Origin: Notamacropus eugenii
Taxonomy: Eukaryota > Chordata > Mammalia > Diprotodontia > Macropodidae
Direction: 5' to 3'
DNA: 64,000 bases
NCBI RefSeq assembly: GCF_028372415.1
Contig: NC_092873.1
Span: forward strand, 354,764,660-354,828,659
Below the pieces are notes generated by a model, which saw nothing but the letters and a program-made list of their open reading frames with translations, made no database searches and was not told the DNA's origin. A program made the translations under genes and the position numbers. Positions 23,710 to 37,104 of the stretch are shown here, piece by piece (within the stretch, counting starts at the first letter, position 1; each line of letters starts with the position of its first letter).

Positions 23710-23715
23710 GGAAAC

Positions 23716-24475
23716 TAGCTCAGTCACTCATAAGAAGTGGCAGGAAGCCTTGTTTTTGACCTTGGGATGTGCTAGAAACCTCAGCATTGAAACCAGCAGT
23801 GTTTCTTCTTTGGAGAAGAAACACTTTACATGTTATCAGCAGATGTCAGTAGATGTTACCCCCTTCAATAAGGGATGTATTTCATCAGTGTAATCTATCC
23901 TACAGCTAAAGGGAAGGACTCTTGCAAGGGAAATCAACATCCAGGCATTGTGGTTCTTTCTGCCTCCCAAGTGAGCCGCGGAAGGAATTTATTTGGCGCA
24001 ATGTCCATAATCTTCTTTCTCTTCCAAATTGTTTCAGATTTTTTTAAACCCTCCTTCATTCAGAAGGATGCCCCTATGTTGAGTGCCATGAATGGCCCTT
24101 TGGGACATGACATTCAGGACCCTATCCCAATGAGCATAGTTCTCTGACCTGAAGCCTTGTGAGAGGATATAGTGCAGAGAATCTATCCAGACCTCAGTCT
24201 CTTTCATATTAAAGAGATAGATTAGGAGTATAGGATAGGGTCCATAATCTGTTTAGGGAGATGACGGGTAATGAAGTTTATAGAAGAAAAATAATGAAAT
24301 AGTAGAAGGATATACCCCTTTCAGGTTCTAGGTGGTCCATTTGCACCTTGTCAAGGAGTTAGATTTCTCAGTGGTTTGCACTGAGTAATCTGGCTTTGAA
24401 CACTGGAGGAAGACAATTGATGATTGAGAGTATCAGTCAGGTCCCTTACGACAAACACAACCTGGGACATCCCTT
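23716..24475. other. Intergenic, unassigned
   Basis: No gene or repeat recognised. Confidence 0.45.
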
Positions 24476-24479
24476 GACT

Positions 24480-24775
24480 CACTTCTTAAAAAGGCCTATT
24501 CACTGAATGGGCATTACTTCACTCAAAGTGAGAGCTTGAAAAGACATTAGCCTAAAAGGGCCAAGGTCTCCCACTGCATCTTGAGCCATCTCCAGTCTTC
24601 TTGATGAATATCTGACCACTGGACCCAGATGGCTCTGAAGAAGAAAGGGAGGTTAGTGACCTTGCACAGCCCTACCTTCCTCAAATCCAAGTCAACTGCA
24701 AGTCATGTCATCGTTTCCCTGATGTCATGGTCCTCTTTGAGAATGAAGGACAAACACAATAACACAGCAACAATC
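24480..24775 (+). repeat. SINE with RTE-type tail, plus strand
   Basis: Contains cactgcatcttgagccatct, gaccactggacccagatggc, gtgaccttgcacagcccta, cgtttccctgatgtcatggt, and the tail gaatgaaggacaaacacaat. The opposite-strand copy is at 9040-9240. Confidence 0.75.
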
Positions 24776-25520
24776 TAGAAAAACTAGCCCACTCCGAAAT
24801 AGTCAAAAAGAGAGCCACCTATGGAGAATATACCTAGCTCTTCAGGAATCACCTGAGCCTCTGGGGAAATGCAGCCAGGTAGAGGGAAAGGATTTTTTTC
24901 TCCTTCCACCTACCCCCATTAGCAACAGTGATTTTCAGTAGAAGCACATGGCACATCTAGAAGGACAGGCAGTCCACCAGCTGAATCTGGTTGAGTTATC
25001 AGCAAGAAGAGAGAGCCCCTGAAGCCATGACCCTACTGCTCAGAACATGGCATGCCTTAAAATCAAGACTAAAGGAGCAGAAATGGGTAGGATCCTGCTG
25101 ATTCCAGAGTTCTGGATGATGAGGGCATACAGTACCCTGAGTCAAGATTTCAATGGGGCCAGAAGCTGGAGGGAGTGGTGACCATAGCTAAGGAGTAAAA
25201 CAGTAAAAGCCAAGTCATGCGGACCAGTGAGAAGACATCAGTGCCATACAACATCAGAGGCATGAACCTAATGTGTTCAACAATGACATAGCATGTATTT
25301 GCAGGAAAGGTATATGAGACAGATACTTTGTTGCTACTTTCTTACTTCGCTAATTTAATAAATGCCTTTGAGCTAATTACTATAAGGTAGACACACAGCT
25401 GGGTTTAATGAGATATAGTTTTAGGAGGATGCCCTGTATCCTGAGCACCTTGAACCTGGGGGAGTCATCCTCCAGGAGGCTCAACCATCAAAGGTTAACC
25501 TTGAAGGACTCCACATCAAT
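24776..25520. other. Intergenic, unassigned
   Basis: No gene or repeat recognised; it may be the diverged upstream part of the L3/CR1 copy that follows. Confidence 0.4.
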
Positions 25521-26024
25521 ATTTAGAAAGGGAAGCAGGAATCACTAAGACCAGCATCGCTTTATCAAGAGCAAATCATGCCAAACTAATCTCATTTCCT
25601 TTTATGACAGGGTTATTAGATTACAGGGTTGAGAAGGGAATGCCATAGACATAATTTACCTAGATTTTAGCATGACGTTTGACAAAGTGCTATCCTTGTG
25701 AACAGATACTGCCCATGGGCTATATGCTAATACAGTTAAGTTCAAAATTGGTTGAAAGACTGGACCCAAAAAGTGGTCATGAATGGGTTTCTGTCCAAGC
25801 AAAGTCTTCTTAATTTTGTGCATTTTGTTCCTTTGTTTTGTGCTACTAAGCATGTTTACTAATGACTTAGATAAAAGGGCAGGTGCATGCTTATCAGATT
25901 TGCAGATGCCACAAAATTAGGAGGGAGAGCTAAAAGACTGGGTAACAATCAGGATCTAAAAATGAGTCAGAAGGCTAGAATGATGGGCTAAATCTAAGAT
26001 GAAGTTTAGCCATCAGAGCTATTT

Positions 26025-26270
26025 ATGTGGGATTTTGAGATTTCTAAAGCACTTTACATATTTTATCTATTATTTCTCCTAATAATCCTGTAAAGAGGTA
26101 GTATAGGTGTTATTGTGCCCATGTTACAGATAAGGATCCTGAGGCTCAAGGAAGTTAAGTGCCTTTGCCTGAAGTCACCTATTTAGTGCTAGAGACTGGG
26201 TTGTAAACTACGTTTTGCCTTATTTTGGGGCTAGAACTCATTTCACTCTGCCATACTACCTCTTGAATCC
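26025..26270 (-). repeat. MIR SINE
   Basis: Antisense MIR: agcactttacatattttatc, ttacagataaggatcctgag, gaagttaagtgcctttgcct. Confidence 0.7.
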
Positions 26271-26369
26271 CTATGAATAAATACAAAGCACCCTGGGGTT
26301 CAAGGAATCAACCGTACAGGTACAAGGTTGGGAAGGTTTGACTTGACAGCATTAATAATAATAAGAAGA

Positions 26370-26635
26370 ATGTTGTCGTTGTTGTTCAATCATGTCCAAC
26401 TCTTTGTGACGCCATTTTGAGTTTTCTTGGCAAAGACGTTGGAATGGTTTGCCATTGCCTTCTCCAGCTCATTTTGCAGATGAGGAAATTGAGACAAACA
26501 AGGTGAAATGACTTGCCCAGAATCACTCATCTCAGACAACCAAGTGTCTGAGGTCAGACTTGAACACAGGAAAATGAATCTTCCTGACTCTCAGCTGGCA
26601 CTCTGGCCACTGCGTCACCCAGCTGCCCCAATAAT
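26370..26635 (-). repeat. RTE-mobilised tRNA SINE, full length
   Basis: Antisense copy from gttgttgttcaatcatgtcc to the tRNA head cactgcgtcacccagctgcc. Confidence 0.85.
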
Positions 26636-26639
26636 AACA

Positions 26640-26895
26640 CTAAAGTTAGCATTTATACAGTACTTTAAGGGTTATAAAGTGCTTCACAAATATCATTTCA
26701 TTTGAGCTTCCCAACAACCCTATGAGGTAGGTACTATTATTATCCTTATTTTACAGAAGAGAAAACCAAGGCAGACAGAAGTTAAGTGACTTACCCAGAG
26801 TCACACAGCTAGTAAGTGTCTAAGTTAGGGATTTGAACTTGGGTCTTCCTGACTCCAGACCCGGCACTTTACCTGCTTTGCCATCTAGCTGCCTC
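26640..26895 (-). repeat. MIR SINE, well preserved
   Basis: Antisense MIR/marsupial SINE: agcatttatacagtacttta, aacaaccctatgaggtaggt, acccagagtcacacagctag, ccatctagctgcctctt. Confidence 0.85.
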
Positions 26896-27261
26896 TTAAT
26901 AGGAAAAATATCCTGAGTTTTTAGCCTACTACAAATTCAATATGAATCACCAGAGTGATCTACTGGTCAAAAGGGCAAATCAAATCTGAGGCTACATCAA
27001 GAAGGCTGTGTCCAGAAGGAAGGAGATAACAGCTCTGCCTAGTTCTACTCAAATCAAACCATCTTCATGTAAAATGAGCATTGTACTCATTTCAATTTGA
27101 AAAGAACATTAACAACTTAGAGCATGCCCAAATAAAGGTGACCTGGATGGTGAGAGAACTGGAGACCATGCCATAAAGTGAAGGTAGTAAAATGTTTAGT
27201 CTGGAGAAAAGAAGATTTAGTAGATAATTTCTTTCAAGTAACCAATAAAAATAGAGCAGCT

Positions 27262-27485
27262 CTAGGTGGCACAGTGGATAGAGTGCTGTGCCTGGAGCTG
27301 AATCCAAATTTGGTCTCAGATACTTACTAGCTGTGTGACCCTGGGCAAGTCTGTTTACCTCAGTTTCCTCATCTGTAAATCGAGCTGGAGAAGGAAATGG
27401 CAAACTATTTCACTATCTTTGCCAAGAAAACCCCAAAATAAGTCACAAAGCATCAGGCATGACTGAGAAATGACTGAACTGAAAT
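27262..27485 (+). repeat. RTE-mobilised tRNA SINE, near full length
   Basis: Sense copy: ctaggtggcacagtggatag, gctgtgtgaccctgggcaag, tcgagctggagaaggaaatg, ending catgactgagaaatgactga. Confidence 0.85.
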
Positions 27486-27964
27486 CAATAATAGCTATCA
27501 TTTATATGCATCTCTTAGGTTTGCACTGAATAGGTTTTCAATATGGAAGAGAAATTAGATTTGTTCTGCTTGGCCCAGAAAGCCAAACTAGGAGCAACAG
27601 GCTTATCCCTCTCTGGTTCATCTGTGTGGTGATTGGGGAATGATTTGCCTACAGTTTGGATTTTAGCAGGGAATTTAATCCACTAGAGAATGAATGGAGC
27701 TGTTTTTATTTTAAAGATTAATTAATCATTACTGAAATTGAAATCCTACTATATACCTAGTACTAAATTACATGCTTTGTGGGAAAACAGAAGAGATAGG
27801 AGGAATCTTAATATATGGAATGTCAGAGCTGGAAGGGACCTTAGAAAGTAGAATGCAAGAACTAGAAGGAAGCTTAGAACATAGAATATGAGAGCTAGGA
27901 AGCACCTTAGAATATAAAATATCAGGGCTTAGAACACAGGACACCAAATACAGAATGCTGAACC

Positions 27965-28107
27965 TATGGGGCAGCTAGGTATAACAGTAGGCAGAATACT
28001 GACCCTGGAGTCAGAGGGACCTGAGCTCAAATTACTTACTAGCTGTGTGACGCTGGGCAAGTCACTTAACCTCCACTTGCCTCCAAAAAAAGCGAAAAAA
28101 AAAAAAG
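27965..28107 (+). repeat. tRNA-derived SINE with poly-A, in the tandem array
   Basis: Starts ggggcagctaggtataacag, includes gctgtgtgacgctgggcaag, and ends in an A-rich tail. Confidence 0.85.
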
Positions 28108-28496
28108 AACGCTGGACCTAGAAAGGGACTTAGAACATATAATATCAGAGCTGGGAGAGCATCTTAGAACCTAGAATGTTGGATCTAGAAGAGAGTTTAG
28201 GATATAGAATATCAGAGCTAGAAGGGAGCTTAGAACATAGATTATCAGTGATAGAAGGGTTCTAAAAACATAGAATGGTAGATCTGTAAGAGTTTGGAAT
28301 GTGGAATATAAGAGCAGAAGAGACCTTAGAATACAGCAAATTGATATAGAAGAGTTATTAGAATATCAGAGCCAGAAGAGAACTTAGAACATAGAGAATC
28401 AGTGATGGAAGAAACTTTAGAACCTAGAATGTTAGATCTAGAAAAGAGTTTTAGAATATAGAATATCAGAGCAAGAAGGGGACTTAGAACATAGAC

Positions 28497-28699
28497 CAGG
28501 GGTGGCAAGCCTACAGCTTCGAGGCCACTTGTGGCCTTCTAAGTCCTTGGATGTGGCCTTTTGCCTAAGTCCACGTTTTACAGAACAAATCCTTTTATTA
28601 AGGGGATTTGTTCTGTGATGTTTGGATTTGGTGAAAGGGACTCACTTGAGGGCCAAGAGGGCCACATGTGTCCTCAAAACAGTAGGTTCCCCACCCCTG
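28497..28699. mobile_element. hAT-type MITE (203 bp) with 8-bp duplication
   Basis: Ends CAGGGGTGG and CCACCCCTG are perfect inverted repeats. The arms continue inward (gaggccacttgtggcc / gggccacatgtg), and the centre is palindromic (acagaacaaatccttttatt / aggggatttgttctgtg). Flanking 8-mers acatagac and acctagat agree at 6 of 8. It lies inside the tandem array. Confidence 0.8.
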
Positions 28700-28845
28700 A
28701 CCTAGATCAGATGTGGAAATGACTTTAGAACTCAGAATGTTGGAGGTAAGAGCGGAGCTTTAGAACACAGAATATCAGTGATAGGAGGGATTGTAGAATA
28801 TAAAGTTTCAGAGTTGAAAAGGACATTATAAATTTTTTTTGTTAA

Positions 28846-29101
28846 GAATAAAAAACTTTAAATGGAAAATTTTTTAAAAGAATATATTAACAGTAATAAT
28901 ACAGCCAAGTCCCAATGAGTGTGAATAATGAATCCCCTGAAGCAGTCACATGTATTCAAATTCATACTATTTGAAGTTTAATTATGTAAAATATGGTCAT
29001 TGGTTCCAGCCCAATGAAAATATGCAGTCTGAACTATAATACTGTGACATCTTCACAGGATTCATCATTCACACTGATTGAGGAATTAGCTAGTTAGTAT
29101 T
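28846..29101. other. Unassigned
   Basis: A/T-rich, with no recognised feature. Confidence 0.4.
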
Positions 29102-29103
29102 TA

Positions 29104-29906
29104 CAGGCATACCTCAAAAGATATTGCCAATTCAGTTCCAGACCACTGTGATAGGGTGACTAACACAATAAAATAAGTCACATGAATTTTTTGGTTTCCT
29201 AATGCATATAAAGTTATGTTTACACTATAATGTAATCTATTAAGTGTGCAATAATATTACATCTAAAACCAATGTACATACCTTCATTAAAAAATACTTT
29301 TTTGTTAAAAAAAAAATGCTAGCCATCACCTGAACCTTCAGCAAGTCATAATCTTTTTTGCTGGTTGAGGTTCTTGCCCCTGTGTTGATGACTGCTGACT
29401 GATCAAGGTGATGGTTGCTGAAGATTGGGGTGACTGTGGCAATTTCTTAAAATAAGATGACGATAAAGTTCACTCCATCAGCTGATTCTTCCTTTCACTT
29501 CAGCAGCTAGAGGCTATTGTAGGGTTATTAACTGACCTAATTTCAATATTGTTGTGTGTCAGGGAATAAGGAGGTCCCAGGACATCAAGAGAGATGAGGG
29601 ACAGTCAGTGAATCAGTGAGAAGACACGTAATATTTTCTGATTAAGTTCACCATCTTATATGGAAGTGATTCAAAACAATTACAATAGTGAGCATCAAAG
29701 ATCGCTGAGCACAGATCACCATAACAGATATAATAATGAAAAAATTAGAAATATTGTGAGAATTACCAAAACATGACCCAGAAACACAATGTGAACACAT
29801 AATGTTGGAAAAATGACGCCGATAAGCTTGCTCAAGACAAACCTTCAGTTTGTAAAAAGAAAAAAATGAGGTATCTGGAAAGCGTAAATAAAATCAGGTA
29901 TACCTG
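29104..29906 (-). mobile_element. Tigger1-like DNA transposon, internally deleted
   Basis: Termini CAGGCATACCTC and AGGTATACCTG are inverted repeats, with TA on both outer sides (29102-29103, 29907-29908) as expected for Tc1/mariner-superfamily insertion. The interior matches known Tigger1 landmarks (cagttccagaccactgtgat, gaattttttggtttcctaat, tgatgactgctgactgatca, then ctagaggctattgtagggtt, and ctttgaacc-free end aaaatgacgccgataagctt). Most of the transposase frame is missing. The strand is inferred from the published Tigger1 orientation and is uncertain. Confidence 0.85.
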
Positions 29907-29914
29907 TATATTTA

Positions 29915-30110
29915 GCTTTGAGGTTTGCAAAGCTCATTAGAAATATTATCTCATTTTATCTTTATAACAGCCCTGGGAGGTGGCATTATTCTACCTGGGA
30001 GGGGCTGTTATTCTCTACTTTTTACAGATGAGGAAACTGAGGCAGACAGAAGTTAAGTGACTTGCAAGTAGGTATTAAGTGCCTACTATGTAGTAGCAGA
30101 AGTAAAACTG
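29915..30110 (-). repeat. MIR SINE
   Basis: Antisense MIR: tgaggtttgcaaagctcatt, tcattttatctttataacag, acagatgaggaaactgaggc, and acagaagttaagtgacttgc. Confidence 0.75.
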
Positions 30111-30437
30111 AAAGTAATTGTTAGATAATTAAGTAGGAGATTTGGGCTTTTGGTTAAGTTCCCATTAATAGGCAGAGAAGATTGGCAGTTTCAACTGCCC
30201 TTTCCTGTCTCCTTAGTCTGGTCTCACTCAACATGCCCAATCAGCTTTCAGCAACATCTGGGTCACCCTCAGCTGCCAATCTCATTATCCACAATGGCAA
30301 ATGCCCTTGAGGGAGGCTGGGGACGGAGCCTAGGGACTGGGTCCCTATGTTCCCCCTACCTATGGCCACTCCTCATGGCTCAGCCAAGATCCAGTCTCCC
30401 TATATTTCTTCCCAGAGTTCTTTCTAGTTAGTCAAAA
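30111..30437. other. Unassigned intergenic
   Basis: No recognised feature. The open frame of 93 codons here matches no family I know. Confidence 0.45.
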
Positions 30438-30454
30438 AGTATTTATTAAATAAG

Positions 30455-30605
30455 TGGCTTTATTGAGCTTCATAGATGTTACAATTAATTTACAAATTGA
30501 AGGTTTGTGGCAGCCCAGCGTTCAGCAAGACTTAGCAGTGTTATTTTTCCAATAGCATGTGCTCACATTCAGTCTTTATGTCACCTTTTGGTAATTCTAT
30601 AATCT
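30455..30605 (+). mobile_element. Tigger-like terminal fragment
   Basis: Contains acaaattgaaggtttgtggc followed by agcccagcgttcagcaagac and tttttccaatagcatgtgct. These are landmarks of one Tigger end, also recognisable in the larger copy 600 bp to the left, but in opposite orientation. Confidence 0.65.
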
Positions 30606-30611
30606 GTATTT

Positions 30612-30642
<31 letters not shown>

Positions 30643-30700
30643 GCATTTATGTATACACATGATATATATGTGTATGTACGTGTATATGTGTGTGTGCGTT
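30612..30700. repeat. (TA)n and TATG/TGTA tract
   Basis: About 14 TA units then a degenerate TG/TA tract. Confidence 0.9.
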
Positions 30701-30732
30701 ATACTCATTATGCTAGTTAGTATAGTGAATTG

Positions 30733-31065
30733 GGGCAGCGAGGTGGCACAGTGGATATAGTGCTGGGTGTGGAGTCAGGAAGATTCTTTCCAAATTCAAT
30801 TCTGGCCTTAGACACTTAACCAACAGTGTGACCCTGGGCAAGTCACTTAACCCTGTTTGCCTCACTTTCCTCATCTGTACAATAAGGAAGTGAAAGAAGG
30901 AATCAGATGATGGGGTAAATTTCACTGTCATCTTATTTTAAGAAATTACCACAGCTACCCCTTTATCTCAGCTGGAGAAGGAAGTGGCAAACCACTCCAG
31001 TATCTCTGCCAAGAAAACCCCAAATGAGATCAAAGAGCTGGACACAACTGAATGATAACACAATG
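30733..31065 (+). repeat. RTE-mobilised tRNA SINE, expanded copy
   Basis: Sense copy: ggggcagcgaggtggcacag, gtgtgaccctgggcaagtca, then after about 90 bp of extra sequence, cagctggagaaggaagtggc and caagaaaaccccaaatgaga. Confidence 0.8.
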
Positions 31066-31500
31066 AGTAGAGCATGGGACTTGAAGTCAGGAAGTCCTGA
31101 GTTCAAATCCTCCTTCGGACACTCAGTAACCTCCTAACTTTCCTCCTACCATAGGAGATGGAAGTAGGACAGGAGACATTCAAATTCCACTTCAAATACT
31201 TATTTACCTATGTAGTCCTGGGCAAATAATTTAACCTGTATGTGCCTCAGTTTCTTCATATATAAAATGAGGAATAATAATAGCTTCTATCTCACAGGGT
31301 TGTTGTGAGGATCAAATGAAAGAGTGCTTCATAATGTGCTTTAAAAACCTTAAAGTACGCGTGCTAATTATTATATTAGCCTTTCTGTGCCTCAGTTTCT
31401 CCATCTGTAATAGCACTTATCTCACCTGGTTGTTACAAGAATAAAATGAGTTAACAAATGCTTTGCAAACCTTAAAGCTTTAAATAATTGCTATTGTTAT
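31066..31500 (+). repeat. SINE and two MIR copies in tandem
   Basis: tRNA-SINE piece (31066-31140), MIR (31190-31375; ctcacagggttgttgtgagg) and MIR (31378-31490; tgcctcagtttctccatctg). Confidence 0.75.
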
Positions 31501-32428
31501 TGTTATATGTGAGCACTTTTTTTTTAGTGTGTAAGAAAAGGGAGGATTTAGTCCCTAGGCCTAGTTTGGGATAACCTAGTTCAGTTATAGTCACAGATGA
31601 TAAGATGCCAATGTGTTAACTGGGTGTTGTATTTATATCCCATTATTTCCTTTTGAAGTATGATCACCCCTCTCTGATTGAATCAGAGGTGGGGAAATCC
31701 CATTGGATGAACAATGATCAGCTTTGTCCCTAGGTGACTCTCAAAACACAGGGTCCAGGAAGTTGAGCCAGGGTAGGAAGGACTTAGCAGTCAGTTACTT
31801 CACCCCTTGGGTGGGAGAAGGGAATTTTCTTTCCTCATTCCCCATCAGTCAAGGTCTCTTTGGCAGCAGAGTTACTCATCCAGGGGACACACTGCCCAGT
31901 AGTTGGAAAGTCAGCTAGAAAGTTCAAGACTCAACAGAAAAAGCAAAAACATGTGCCAGATGGACATAGATACAGAGAGACAGTCACTTGAGGTCAGAAG
32001 CAGCTACTTCAAGGAGTGTGAGCTCCAGCCACAGAAAAGGGAGTTAGCTATGGGCCCAAGAGGGAGGGCTAGCCTGGGCGATCAAAAGTCAGTCTTGGAG
32101 CAGAGCAGACTCCCTGGGAGTCTGGGTGGGTAATCTCAGTTCAGATAAATTACACTTGGAAGAGGGAGCTTTCTGAGGACTCCATGAAAGGACAAAGGCA
32201 CTTCAGAGTTGTGAATTGTCTTGTCCACACATAGTCCCGTACGAGTTTGAGCCCATCCTTCTCACTGATGGTTTTGTATTTTGGAAGAGTGTGGACCACA
32301 TTTGAAAGGGCAAGGATATTTTATGACAACTATTCCTACTTTACCTTTGCTAAAAGCTAATTATGCCTACTGGCACACTGGTGGAGGCTCAAAAGCTATA
32401 TAGTAGAAATGGGTACTCACAGAATGAG
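31501..32428. other. Intergenic, single-copy-like
   Basis: No gene, repeat or RNA recognised. Confidence 0.45.
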
Positions 32429-32429
32429 G

Positions 32430-36018
<3,589 letters not shown>

Positions 36019-36019
36019 A

Positions 36020-37104
36020 TGCATCCAGATTCACTCTTTTATTTCTTTATAAATTTAGAAGACTTTTATATACCCTTTTAGCTGTATATGTTGTTCCCTC
36101 TTTAACCCAGTTACATGAGAGTAAGATTTCAGAAATACTGGTCCTTCACCCCCTACTTCTATATCAGTTCTTCCTTTCACTCTTTATTTGTGTGAGATAA
36201 TTTCTCCTTTCTACTTCTCCCTACCCAGTTTTATTTTTTAAAATCAACTCATCTTACTCAGCTCAGTCCATCCAAGCCTTACTTTCAAACTACTCAAGTA
36301 ACGATGACAGTCTTAGGAGTACTGATAATATTTTCACATATAAGAAGTAAACACTTTGATCTTAAGTCCTTATTACTGATCTTTACTGTTTGCCTTATGT
36401 TTCTCCTGAATCTTATATGTTGAATTTCCCATTAAATTTTGGTCTTTTTGTCACAAATATCTGAAAGTCTTTCAGTTCATTGAATATCTATTACTTTTTC
36501 ATTCAGGATTATACTCAACTTTGTTGGATAAGCTCTCTTTGGTTGCAATCCTAGCTCTTTTGGTCAAAACTTCAGGGCAATTTTCCTTAATAATTTCTTG
36601 TAACATTGTATCAAGACTCTTTTTTTTTTGGTCATAAGTTTCAGATAGTCCAAAAATTCTTATATTGTCTCTCATCAATCTGTTCTCCAGATCAGTTTTT
36701 TCTAATAAGATGTCTCACATTTTCTTCTATTTTTCCATTCTTTTGAGTTTGTTTTTATTATTTCTTGGTGTCTTATAACATCATTCCAAGTCTAGTTTTC
36801 AAGGAGTTATTTTCTTCCTTGAGTTTTTGGCTCTCCTTTTCCAATTGGTTGATTTTCTCCTCAAAATTTTCTTGATTTTTTGACATTTCTCTTTGAGTTA
36901 GGAGTGACTTTTTTAACTTCACTATCTTCCTGTGAATATGAGCCCAGATCTTCTCTATCCCACTAGTAGCTGACTATGGTTGTGTTCTTTCTCCTTTACT
37001 TACTTATTTTAATTTTGTTTTATGTTATTTTTAGAAGCTTATTATTATAATTGGTTCAAGTCCTGGGGTATAGGGAATGGTGCCCCAGGTCTCAGATCAT
37101 TCTT
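36020..37104 (-). mobile_element. Older L1 ORF1 remnant, minus strand
   Basis: The minus strand gives decayed ORF1-like sequence. A Lys/Glu/Leu coiled-coil tract lies near 36.75-36.95 kb, then the segment ENRLMRDNIRIFGLSET near 36.6-36.7 kb, which matches the L1 ORF1 RRM-start motif (family usually R-NNLRI-G). A younger L1 copy (37105-38938) is inserted in it, and further remnant may continue at 38951-39090. Confidence 0.65.

Larger units (their letters stand above)
25525..27720 (+). mobile_element. L3/CR1 LINE, 3' half, broken by nested SINEs
   Basis: Sense pieces follow the CR1/L3 order: tcgctttatcaagagcaaat, a fingers/palm region with gatttagcatgacgtttgac (the D-F-AFDK motif), cttatcagatttgcagatgc (the FADD region), then caaggaatcaaccgtacagg, aaggctgtgtccagaagga and ttctgcttggcccagaaagc. 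Stops and gaps show it is dead. The inserts are MIR (26025-26270), RTE-SINE (26370-26635), MIR (26640-26895) and RTE-SINE (27262-27485). Confidence 0.75.
27805..28845 (+). repeat. Tandem array, 33-bp unit derived from a SINE head
   Basis: A diverged unit of about 33 bp (atagaatatcagagctagaa, then gggagcttagaac) recurs many times over roughly 1 kb. It is interrupted by a SINE (27965-28105) and by a hAT MITE (28497-28699). The unit resembles the head seen in SINE copies at 10105 and 15545 (gatttagagctggaag...). Confidence 0.8.

Noticed and set aside
27805..28845. Possible CRISPR-like direct repeats
   Set aside because: Units are contiguous and diverged with no unique spacers; it is a eukaryotic tandem repeat.
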